From contig DVGF01000062.1 of assembly GCA_018712835.1 (NCBI GenBank), positions 1 to 46,865 of the forward strand: a stretch of 46,865 nt of DNA. The letters are read 5' to 3'. The stretch comes from Candidatus Ventrenecus stercoripullorum. GTDB lineage: Bacteria; Bacillota_I; Bacilli_A; RF39; UBA660. This document shows positions 7,742 through 14,408 of the stretch, piece after piece (within the stretch, counting starts at the first letter, position 1; each line of letters starts with the position of its first letter). The notes under the pieces are model-generated. The model searched no databases. It saw only the letters and a list, made by a program, of their open reading frames with translations, and was not told the origin of the DNA. A program made the position numbers and the translations under genes.

Positions 7742-9219
7742 GAACTGTTTTAAGTGGCGATTCTTTGCAGAAAAAGATTTTAGAAAGTATTCATTTGTTG
7801 TGTGGAACTGTGAAAGACTCTTTAGGGCCAATGGGTCGGAATGTGCTTATTAATGTATCAGATAGAGAGCCTTTTATTACGAATGATGGTGTGACGATTG
7901 CTGAGAATATTACGAGTGATGATATAGTGGTACAGACTATTTTAGAGATTTTAAAGGAAGCTTCTTTGAAAACGAATGAGGTTGTAGGTGATGGGACTAC
8001 TACAACATTAGTATTGTTGGAAGCTATTTTAAAGGAAAGTTATGAACAGAATGTAGATAGTCTTTTTGTGAAGGAAGAATTAGAGAAGTCTTTGCCTTTT
8101 GTTTTGGAACGGATTGCTAAGTTACAAAGAAAGCCTAGAAAAAGAGATTATCGTTTCATTGCAACCGTTGCGGCTAATCATAGTGATATTGGTAATATTG
8201 CTAGTGAAGTATTTTTAAGTATAAAGAGAAGACAATGTATTTTTTTAGAAGAAAGTAAGACAGAGAATACTTATTTTGAAAAAATGAATGGTTATTCTTT
8301 GAATGTAAAAATTTCAGAAGAATACTTTTTTGATCAAAATTTTTTTGAACTCAATTGTTGTCACGTGGTTTATCTTGATTATAAAATAGAGAGGCTGGAA
8401 GATATTTCTTATTATATTAATCAGAGTGTCGAATATCATGATAATTATATTCTTTTATGTGAAGGATATAGTCGAGATGTATTGGAAGGACTTGTGGACT
8501 TATTTGAGAGCCAACAATGTTTTATTGTGATTGCTGAGTGGCTTATGTATCATAATTTGCAGGATGAAATTATGGAAGATATTCATTCTTTAGAAGAACA
8601 TGATATGATTTCTAAGGTAAATATTACTCCTTCTACTATTTTGCTTTATAGTTCTAAAAATCCAAAGAAACGCCGAGATATTTTGTTGAAACGTTATGAG
8701 GAAGTAGAAGAAGAGTATCAAAAAGAATTATTATTACATAGAATAGCAATGCTTGACCATGGTTTTGCTACAATTTATGTTGGTGGTGTTACTACAACAG
8801 AAAAGCGGGAAAAATTAATGCGTTTTGAAGATGCTTTATGGGCACTTGAGAGGGCACAATCTGGGATAGTTCCTGGGGGAGGAATTTGTTTTTATCAAAT
8901 TAGTGAGAGTTTAAAAGAAGATGGTATCGGAAATAAAATTTTAAAGAAGGCTTTGTGTACTCCTCTTTATCAAATTTTGGAAAACGCTAATATATCGAAG
9001 GAAGATATTGTTTATAAATTAGCAGAAGAGCGTTATGAGGTATTATATAATGTTAAGACTCGTTCTTTTGAGTCTATCTATGAAACGGGTATTATTGAAC
9101 CTTTAGAGGTTGTGACTTATGCTTTAAAAAATGCTGTGTCGATTGCTTGTATGATACTTTCTATTAATCATTTGGTAATTAATGATTTTCAAGAAAAAAG
9201 TAAGAATTATGAAATGTAA
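7738..9219 (+). CDS. Highly divergent group I chaperonin (GroEL-like)
   Basis: Protein of 493 aa, colinear with GroEL (about 540). The ATPase core is kept: SLGPMGRNV, TNDGVTIAE (Asp50, equivalent to GroEL D52), GDGTTTT (Asp85, D87), RFEDALWAL (Asp365, D398), GIVPGGG, and a C-terminal GIIEPLEVVTYALKNAVSIA block. The apical, substrate-binding region (about residues 175-340) is shortened and unlike GroEL: the APGFG motif and the DRGYLSPYF segment are missing. The GGM tail is absent and there is no groES next to it. The start is ATG 7738, overlapping the upstream TGA by four bases, so it is co-translated with the radical SAM/DUF4130 pair. It may be a client-specific chaperonin for that pair; this is inference. 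Confidence 0.85.
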   Translation: MRTVLSGDSLQKKILESIHLLCGTVKDSLGPMGRNVLINVSDREPFITNDGVTIAENITSDDIVVQTILEILKEASLKTNEVVGDGTTTTLVLLEAILKESYEQNVDSLFVKEELEKSLPFVLERIAKLQRKPRKRDYRFIATVAANHSDIGNIASEVFLSIKRRQCIFLEESKTENTYFEKMNGYSLNVKISEEYFFDQNFFELNCCHVVYLDYKIERLEDISYYINQSVEYHDNYILLCEGYSRDVLEGLVDLFESQQCFIVIAEWLMYHNLQDEIMEDIHSLEEHDMISKVNITPSTILLYSSKNPKKRRDILLKRYEEVEEEYQKELLLHRIAMLDHGFATIYVGGVTTTEKREKLMRFEDALWALERAQSGIVPGGGICFYQISESLKEDGIGNKILKKALCTPLYQILENANISKEDIVYKLAEERYEVLYNVKTRSFESIYETGIIEPLEVVTYALKNAVSIACMILSINHLVINDFQEKSKNYEM

Positions 9220-9250
9220 AAAAGGTAGCTTGTTATGGCTAACCTTTTTT
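9218..9250 (+). terminator. Intrinsic terminator after the chaperonin gene
   Basis: AAAAAAGGTAGC (9218-9229) pairs with GCTA-A-CCTTTTTT (9238-9250, one bulged A), ending in six T. It overlaps the stop codon and can work in both directions. Confidence 0.8.
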
Positions 9251-9322
9251 AAAATAAAGTTTTTTCTATATCTATTGTAATTTGGTTTGGTAAGTACTAT
9301 TTTTAAGGAGCGAGCACTTTAA

Positions 9323-9463
9323 ATACAAAAAATTTTTTTTAAATCTTTAAAAAATTCAATTAAATTGACTTTTCGATTTAGTTATTGGATAAAAGAGGAA
9401 GATAGGGAATATTTATTTTATAAACCTTATATGATGCGTACTTTAGAACAATCTTTTCGTTAA
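9323..9463 (+). other. Possible small-gene remnant
   Basis: A stop-free stretch ends at TAA 9461-9463 and reads ...FSYWIKEEDREYLFYKP..., which looks like real protein. No ATG/GTG start lies in frame (TTG at 9365 is possible), and an AAGGAG site at 9305-9310 is followed by a poly-A/poly-T tract in the wrong frame. It may be a decayed gene or a short gene with a frame change near 9330-9352. The rest of 9251-9480 shows nothing recognisable. Confidence 0.25.
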
Positions 9464-9474
9464 TATTATTTTAT

Positions 9475-9508
9475 AAAAAAAGTCTACTTCCAAATTATGA
9501 AGTAGATT
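9475..9508 (-). terminator. Terminator for tRNA-Thr (also readable in plus)
   Basis: AGTCTACTTC (9481-9490) pairs with GAAGTAGATT (9499-9508). On the minus strand it is followed by a run of T (the A run before 9481), suiting termination of the minus-strand tRNA transcript. Confidence 0.6.
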
Positions 9509-9518
9509 TTCTATCTTT

Positions 9519-9538
9519 CTCGAATTATTCGAGTTTTT
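9519..9538 (+). terminator. Short plus-strand hairpin with T run
   Basis: CTCGAA (9519-9524), 3-base loop, TTCGAG (9528-9533), then TTTTT. Probably a plus-strand terminator insulating the tRNA gene. Confidence 0.5.
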
Positions 9539-9545
9539 AACAATC

Positions 9546-9621
9546 TGGTGCTGGAAACAGGACTCGAACCTGCGACCTACGCGTTACGAGGGCGTTGCTC
9601 TACCAACTGAGCTAATCCAGC
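9546..9621 (-). tRNA. tRNA-Thr (anticodon CGT)
   Basis: Minus-strand cloverleaf of 76 bases including an encoded CCA (plus-strand TGG at 9546-9548). The D arm is GCTC/GAGC, the anticodon loop CTCGTAA (anticodon CGT, reads ACG), and the T loop TTCGAGT between GCAGG and CCTGT. Two pairs are imperfect: the last acceptor pair (T-T) and the anticodon-stem pair next to the loop (C-C). Identity rests on the anticodon and on close similarity to bacterial tRNA-Thr. Confidence 0.9.
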
Positions 9622-9631
9622 AACAAGAACA

Positions 9632-9637
9632 TTATAA
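9632..9637 (-). promoter_or_regulatory. -10 element for tRNA-Thr
   Basis: Minus-strand TATAAT (9637-9632) about 10 bases upstream of the mature tRNA 5' end. A TTGACA at 9671-9666 is too far away to be its normal -35. Confidence 0.4.
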
Positions 9638-9678
9638 TATAAAAATGAAAAAAGTTCTATATTTTTGTCAAAAAAAAG

Positions 9679-9706
9679 TTGATATTTCATATATTTATGG
9701 TATAAT
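9679..9706 (+). promoter_or_regulatory. Promoter of tRNA-Gly
   Basis: TTGATA (9679-9684), 16-base spacer, TATAAT (9701-9706); transcript start expected near 9713, 13 bases before the tRNA. Confidence 0.7.
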
Positions 9707-9725
9707 TAATCATGTCAAGTGAAAT

Positions 9726-9799
9726 GCAGATGTAGTTTAATGGTAGAACTTCAGCCTTCCAAGCTGACCACGTGGGTTCGATTCCCATCATCTGCTCCA
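9726..9799 (+). tRNA. tRNA-Gly (anticodon TCC)
   Basis: Cloverleaf of 74 bases with encoded CCA. The acceptor stem GCAGATG/CATCTGC pairs perfectly, the anticodon stem is TCAGC/GCTGA around CTTCCAA (anticodon TCC, reads GGA), and the T loop is TTCGATT. It has its own promoter and terminator. Confidence 0.95.
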
Positions 9800-9840
9800 T
9801 TGAGTTTGAAAGTCGCACATTTGGCGATTACTATATAAAG

Positions 9841-9875
9841 AAAAGTTCATAGTATTTGATGCTATGGACTTTTTT
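9841..9875 (+). terminator. Terminator after tRNA-Gly
   Basis: AAAAGTTCATAG (9841-9852) pairs with CTATGGACTTTT (9862-9873, one G-T pair), with T run to 9875. Confidence 0.75.
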
Positions 9876-9891
9876 CATATTCAAAGGAGAG

Positions 9892-9930
9892 ATGGATATT
9901 TATAAAACAGTAAAAACTTTATGTTATTAA
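9892..9930 (+). other. 12-codon reading frame with a good ribosome site
   Basis: CAAAGGAGAG directly precedes ATG at 9892, which opens only 12 codons (MDIYKTVKTLCY, stop TAA at 9928-9930). It looks like the beginning of a gene cut off where the accessory island starts (the island's first gene ends at 9933). A leader peptide is an alternative. Confidence 0.3.
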
Positions 9931-9932
9931 CA

Positions 9933-11378
9933 TTATTTATAAGTAACTTTAAGATATTCATCATAGTTTTTTTGACCACATTTTACATTTTTTATATATT
10001 CATAATTATCTTTTTTTACTTTATCATATTTATCAATTATATAATTTTCTAAAATATTTATATTGAAATCATTATTAATAATTAGTCTAATATTGCCACA
10101 ATCAGCAGAGGTAGCGGGCTCCGTATCAAAAGAAGAAAAATTATATTTTTTTATATCTTCAAAGCTAACAACAATATAATTTTCCCTGCCTCTTAGTTTG
10201 GTTCTTAATAACTCTCCAAATAGTAAAATTGAAAAATTATTATTTGAATTTATAACACATCTAACATCACTTACATCTTTTCCATTTTTTAATAAAACTT
10301 TTTTTACATCGTTAAACATCTTTAATTCTGCATTATTAAAAATCGTGTTATTAGCTAATTTCACATCTATTTCATTGGTTTCTTGGTTATTTGTACCTAC
10401 ATTCTTAAGTTCATCAGATATAAGATCATAAAAAACATTTTCGGACATTATTTCAATATCATAGCCGTTTAATTTCATTTGTTCTGCTTTTAATAATTTA
10501 GAACTTTTCTTACCTCTTAAAATAGGGTTATAATCATTATTGCCTAGTATCAAACAATTTGTTTTTTGAGTAACTCTATCTTCACAAAATCCACCTAAAT
10601 CAGCTATAATCTGCATAGCATCTTTTCTTAAAATTCTTTCTAAGGTACCAGTAATAGCAACATTTTTCTTATAAAAGAAATTATCCTCATCAAACTGTTT
10701 ATTATGTGCTACTATATCACTTGCTTTAAAGCCACTATGAGTTGTTTTAAAAGAATTGGCAAAATTTTCTATAGTTCCAAATTTTTTTAATACTTGCGAC
10801 TTTAATTCTTTAAATACTTCATTAGTTATTTCACAATCTTTTAAACTACGGTGAGAACCATCTGTATCAATTTCATAATATTCTGCTAAATCTTTTAATC
10901 TATGATGTTTTAACTCTTTTAAAATTCCTCTTCCTAACCTTAAAGTATCTATAAAATCATTTGATAAGCCTTTTTTATAATTATTATTTATTAAGTTATC
11001 ATATACAAAGTTTATATCAAAATTTATATTATGGCCAATTAAAATATCATCACCAATAAATTCAAGGAATTTAGGTAATATTTCTTTAATATTCGGCGCA
11101 TCAGAAACCATCTCATTAGTGATTCCAGTTAGTTCAGCGATGAATTCATCAATAGGTGATGTTGGTTTTATCAAAAATGAAAATTGATCTATAATTTTAT
11201 TATTTCTGATTTTTAATGCACCTATCTCAATTATTTCATCGTATTTTGGATCTAATCCTGTAGTTTCAATATCAAAAACCGTATAATTATCCGGAAAAGC
11301 CAACAAGCTTTGTCCTTTATTCTTTCTAATTACTGATTCTTTTTTTGAATCGAATTTTATTCCTATTTCTATGTTCAT
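9933..11378 (-). CDS. DnaQ-like 3'-5' exonuclease with BRCT domain
   Basis: Protein of 481 aa. Residues from about 30 to 200 form a DEDDh exonuclease: VFDIETTGLDP (Exo I), LIGHNINFDINFVYDNL (Exo II) and HRSLKDCEIT (Exo III with the catalytic His). A BRCT domain follows at about 235-310 (KKNVAITGTLERILRKDA, ADLGGF, VTQKTNCLILG). The C-terminal 150 residues are unrecognised. DnaQ-BRCT proteins resemble PolC-type/epsilon proofreading nucleases used in repair. The start is ATG 11378, with AAAGGAAA inside the end of the upstream gene; the longer frame to 11429 overlaps that gene. It forms an operon with the Schlafen/AlbA gene in an accessory island, so a role in mobile-element maintenance or defence is possible but not shown. 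Confidence 0.85.
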   Translation of the reverse strand: MNIEIGIKFDSKKESVIRKNKGQSLLAFPDNYTVFDIETTGLDPKYDEIIEIGALKIRNNKIIDQFSFLIKPTSPIDEFIAELTGITNEMVSDAPNIKEILPKFLEFIGDDILIGHNINFDINFVYDNLINNNYKKGLSNDFIDTLRLGRGILKELKHHRLKDLAEYYEIDTDGSHRSLKDCEITNEVFKELKSQVLKKFGTIENFANSFKTTHSGFKASDIVAHNKQFDEDNFFYKKNVAITGTLERILRKDAMQIIADLGGFCEDRVTQKTNCLILGNNDYNPILRGKKSSKLLKAEQMKLNGYDIEIMSENVFYDLISDELKNVGTNNQETNEIDVKLANNTIFNNAELKMFNDVKKVLLKNGKDVSDVRCVINSNNNFSILLFGELLRTKLRGRENYIVVSFEDIKKYNFSSFDTEPATSADCGNIRLIINNDFNINILENYIIDKYDKVKKDNYEYIKNVKCGQKNYDEYLKVTYK

Positions 11379-11382
11379 AAAA

Positions 11383-12720
11383 TTATTTCCTTTCCATAAC
11401 AATCCACTTACCGTTTTTATCAGCACCAACTCTTTTTATATAATTGTTTTCAACCAAAAATTTTATATGATTTCTAATTGTTCTTGATGTTACGCCTAAC
11501 AGATTAGACATTTCTTCTTGAGTAATACTAGGCCTGTCTTCTATTAAACCAATAATTCCTTCTTGAACTTTTGTTAGAATAATATCAGGATATGAAATTT
11601 TTTCTATTCTTTTGTTAGAATTCTCATAATCAAATTCATTTTGATTATATTTAATACTTACTCTTATAAAATGTGGAAAGAAATGGTAAATACTTTTATC
11701 ATATTTTTTTAATATTCTTCTTATACCAGTTCCTAAATGTTCAACAAGTTCTAAGTCGTGAAATACTCGCATAAGTTCTGGATTTTTAGGTGCAGAATAT
11801 CCTTCTAAAAATTCTTCTTCAGTAAATTCACTTTGTATCCCACCAAATGAGGATATTTCTATTCTATCACTAAAAAATTCAAATTTAGGTGGATATTCAT
11901 TAGACCAATCATTATGAACTATAGCATTTACAATAACCTCTCTAACAGCATTATAATCATACATTTGTTGTTCAATTCTTTTTGGGTATGTTATTTTAGC
12001 ATATACTTTATTCTCTGTTCTAAACTTTTCTAGTACTCTATAAGTTGCTTTGACTAAAGAGCAATCACCAAATTCATAATATTCTTCTATTTCATCAACA
12101 TCATCACCAACATATTTGGCAACTTTAATTGAAACTCTATTATTATCTGCTAAAAGATATGCAACATAATTATATTTGCCATCTCTTGTAAAAAAGCCTA
12201 ATTGTCTTTCAAAATTATCGCCAACTTCAAAACCTTTTTCGGCATAATATATTTTTAAGTCAGTAAAAGTTAAATCTTGTCTTGGAGAAACAATATTTTT
12301 TAAAGAGTTTTTTGTTCTTTCTCTAAACATCTTATTTATTAAATGTTCATCCATTTTTTCATTGGAACTACCAACCCTAATAAAACAACTATCTGGAGTC
12401 ATTCCCATTCCTTTTATATGATATGGAGTTTCATATCCTTTTGCTATTATTATCTTTAAATATTTTTTGTCTTCTTTTGTAAGCACTTCTAAGTCAAATA
12501 ATCCTAAAACAGATGGTTCAATATTTGAAATTATTATATCTTTTATTTTTCGTTGAAATAAATCCAAATTATTTTTTAATCCAACTACATTACCATTATC
12601 ATCAACACCAATATAGATATTACCACCATCTTTATTTAAAAAGGCTATAACTGTTTCTTCTAAGTCATCTACTAATTTAACTTTAAATTCTGTTCTTGAG
12701 TCTTCTATGGCTTCTATCAT
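11383..12720 (-). CDS. Schlafen/AlbA_2-domain ATP-binding regulator
   Basis: Protein of 445 aa. The N-terminal AlbA_2 domain (EFKVKLVDDLEETVIAFLN, then GGNIYIGVDDNG) is followed by the family's C-terminal ATP-binding-like region (NAVREVIVNAIVHNDW, DRIEISSFGG, LVEHLGTGIRRI). A winged-helix DNA-binding module ends it (TQEEMSNLLGVTSRTIRNHI). Proteins of this type are annotated as ATP-binding or RecG-like helicase-domain transcription regulators and are common on mobile DNA. The start at 12720 has GGAGGTG upstream; the longer frame to 12753 lacks a ribosome site. Three direct TTTCCTAGTAA repeats lie just upstream, a likely binding site for this or a related regulator. It is co-transcribed with the DnaQ-BRCT gene 4 bases downstream. 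Confidence 0.85.
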   Translation of the reverse strand: MIEAIEDSRTEFKVKLVDDLEETVIAFLNKDGGNIYIGVDDNGNVVGLKNNLDLFQRKIKDIIISNIEPSVLGLFDLEVLTKEDKKYLKIIIAKGYETPYHIKGMGMTPDSCFIRVGSSNEKMDEHLINKMFRERTKNSLKNIVSPRQDLTFTDLKIYYAEKGFEVGDNFERQLGFFTRDGKYNYVAYLLADNNRVSIKVAKYVGDDVDEIEEYYEFGDCSLVKATYRVLEKFRTENKVYAKITYPKRIEQQMYDYNAVREVIVNAIVHNDWSNEYPPKFEFFSDRIEISSFGGIQSEFTEEEFLEGYSAPKNPELMRVFHDLELVEHLGTGIRRILKKYDKSIYHFFPHFIRVSIKYNQNEFDYENSNKRIEKISYPDIILTKVQEGIIGLIEDRPSITQEEMSNLLGVTSRTIRNHIKFLVENNYIKRVGADKNGKWIVMERK

Positions 12721-12759
12721 TTTTACACCTCCAATTATTGTCAAATTAATCATATCATA

Positions 12760-12793
12760 TTTCCTAGTAATTTCCTAGTAAATTTCCTAGTAA
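12760..12793. repeat. Three tandem TTTCCTAGTAA repeats (candidate operator)
   Basis: Perfect 11-base copies at 12760-12770, 12771-12781 and 12783-12793 (periods 11 and 12, about one helical turn). They lie 40-73 bases upstream of the Schlafen/AlbA start, over its likely promoter, and 21 bases from the insertion-sequence end. Confidence 0.8.
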
Positions 12794-12814
12794 TTTTATT
12801 AATAAAATTTACAT

Positions 12815-12839
12815 GGGTGTAAAAAATTTTCCGGGGCAA
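12815..12839 (+). repeat. Left terminal inverted repeat of the IS
   Basis: 25 bases starting GGGTGTAAAAAATTTT and ending CCGGGGCAA. It matches the reverse complement of 14274-14298 with one or two differences in the A/T tract. Confidence 0.85.
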
Positions 12840-12887
12840 TTTAATATAATATCATGCTATACTATCTTTATAGAATAGAGGTAATAT

Positions 12888-13130
12888 ATGAAAAATAGAA
12901 GTTTTAATTTAGATAAAAAATTTGCTGATTTACTTCAAGACAACTCTTTAGATATTAACACAATAGAAGATTTAGCCCTCAATAGTATAAATGAGTATAA
13001 ACAGTATGTTCATCAACACATTGAAGAGCTTTTACAAACAATGGTTGATGAACATAAATTGATAGTTAAAAAAAACAAGAATGGAAAAATCGTGGATATA
13101 ATCTCCGTAACAAAGGAAAAGAAAAAATAG
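12888..13130 (+). CDS. ISLre2-family transposase, N-terminal part
   Basis: 80 codons (MKNRSFNLDKKFADLLQ ... VTKEKKK) preceded by GAGGTAATAT. It corresponds to the N-terminus of the single-ORF ISLre2 transposase. It ends with AAA AAA TAG at 13122-13130; the rest of the transposase continues without a stop in the -1 frame. The change lies in a run of six A, so it is either a programmed slip, a real one-base deletion, or a sequencing error. Confidence 0.7.
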   Translation: MKNRSFNLDKKFADLLQDNSLDINTIEDLALNSINEYKQYVHQHIEELLQTMVDEHKLIVKKNKNGKIVDIISVTKEKKK

Positions 13131-13171
13131 AATTTACCTTAATTACTGGAAAGATTACAATATATCGAACT

Positions 13172-14251
13172 GTGTTACAAATAGTTGGTGATATTGATTT
13201 AGAAAAATATAATTTAAAAAGTAAATTAATCATACCTTTAGATGAATATCTAGGAATAGATAAATTACCATTTAAAGTATCATTAAAAATGATGATGGAA
13301 ATTGCTTTTTGGGGTCAAAATCAACCATCATTTCAAAAAGCAAGCGAGATTATTTATAGAGTATATGGCATTAAAATATCCTATGTTACTGTAATGAATA
13401 TAACTAAATATGTTGGTAAATTAGTTTATAATTATAACTATAATATAGCATTAAATATTTGGAATAACCGTGCTAATATGGATATTTCTATAGCTAAGAA
13501 AAAAGGCACACTATATATTCAAGCAGATGGTGCCGCAGTAAATACAAGAATAGAAGATGAAAATGGTTCTACTTGGAAAGAAAATAAATTAGGTATTTTC
13601 TTTTCGGATGATGATATGTATAAAAGAAAAGATAAATCTAATATTATAAATCATAAAGAATATGTTTCTTATATTGGTAATGTTGAGACTTTTAAAATAT
13701 TGGTGTTTGCTAAAGCAGTAGAATTAAAATACTGGAAATATGAGAGCATTGTATTTATATCAGATGGTGCAACTTGGCTTAGGAATTTGATAGAAGAACT
13801 ATTTCCTGAAGCAATTCAAATACTAGATAAGTTTCATTTAATTGAAAATATATATGATTATGGAAAATATATTTTTAATGAAGACATGAAAAAAACAGAA
13901 AAATTTAAAGATAAGATAATAGGATATTGTTATTCTCGAGAATATAATTTGATTGTAAAAGAACTAAAGAAATACAAAGATGTAACAATACCTAAGACAG
14001 TTTGTAATTTGCCAGTTTATTTAGAAAACAACAAAAATAAAATAGATTATTCTACTTATGAACATAATGGCTGGTTTGTAGGTAGTGGTGCTATAGAAAG
14101 TTCTAATAAAACTGTAATACAACTCAGATTAAAACAAGCTGGTATGAGATGGAGTGTGGATGGTGCTAACTATATGATTGCATTAAGATGCATGTGGGAA
14201 AGCGATCATTGGAATGAAATAGAAAAAATAGTGACTGATTATCTTTATTAG
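13172..14251 (+). CDS. ISLre2/UPF0236-family transposase, main part
   Basis: 359 codons from GTG 13172, but protein-like sequence continues upstream in this frame to about 13124 (IEFTLITGKITIYRT), joining the N-terminal part by a -1 shift. It has the DDE-type catalytic pattern of the family: LYIQADGAAVN, VFISDGATWLRN with KFHLIENI, and VGSGAIESSNK, plus the conserved QAGMRWS. It moves the surrounding element. Whether it is active depends on the frame change at 13122-13130. Confidence 0.85.
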   Translation: MLQIVGDIDLEKYNLKSKLIIPLDEYLGIDKLPFKVSLKMMMEIAFWGQNQPSFQKASEIIYRVYGIKISYVTVMNITKYVGKLVYNYNYNIALNIWNNRANMDISIAKKKGTLYIQADGAAVNTRIEDENGSTWKENKLGIFFSDDDMYKRKDKSNIINHKEYVSYIGNVETFKILVFAKAVELKYWKYESIVFISDGATWLRNLIEELFPEAIQILDKFHLIENIYDYGKYIFNEDMKKTEKFKDKIIGYCYSREYNLIVKELKKYKDVTIPKTVCNLPVYLENNKNKIDYSTYEHNGWFVGSGAIESSNKTVIQLRLKQAGMRWSVDGANYMIALRCMWESDHWNEIEKIVTDYLY

Positions 14252-14270
14252 TAGTAGTCACTATTTTTTT
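14223..14270 (+). terminator. Terminator at the transposase end
   Basis: 14-base stem AAAAAATAGTGACT (14223-14236) with AGTCACTATTTTTT (14256-14269), spanning the transposase stop codon and ending in T. Confidence 0.75.
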
Positions 14271-14273
14271 ATT

Positions 14274-14298
14274 TTGCCCCGGAAATTTTTTTACACCC
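14274..14298 (-). repeat. Right terminal inverted repeat of the IS
   Basis: TTGCCCCGGAAA ... TTACACCC, complementary to the left end at 12815-12839. Confidence 0.85.
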
Positions 14299-14408
14299 AG
14301 TTACTTTTTTGGTGTAAAGTCTTTCATTTTTAAATGGTAAATATTATAGACATTAATTTTTTTGTTTTGTTATGTAAAGTTATAAGTTTATTCTATATCT
14401 TATTTTAT

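Larger units (their letters stand above)
12815..14298 (+). mobile_element. ISLre2-type insertion sequence
   Basis: About 1.48 kb bounded by near-perfect 25-base inverted repeats: 12815-12839 (GGGTGTAAAA ... GGGGCAA) and 14274-14298 (TTGCCCCGG ... TTACACCC). It contains a UPF0236/ISLre2-like transposase in two overlapping frames. No clear target-site duplication is visible next to the ends, so the insertion may be old or the true ends may differ by a base or two. Confidence 0.85.

Noticed and set aside
7738-9219. Annotation as canonical groEL
   Set aside because: The apical domain is replaced, the GGM tail is missing and there is no groES nearby; only the ATPase core is conserved.
12805-14308. 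Target-site duplication around the IS
   Set aside because: The flanks (ATTTACAT left, AGTTACTT right) share only a short TTAC and are not a convincing duplication.
14252-14408. A gene between the IS and the LysR gene
   Set aside because: Only AT-rich sequence, the IS terminator and the IS end are visible; no frame with a ribosome site.
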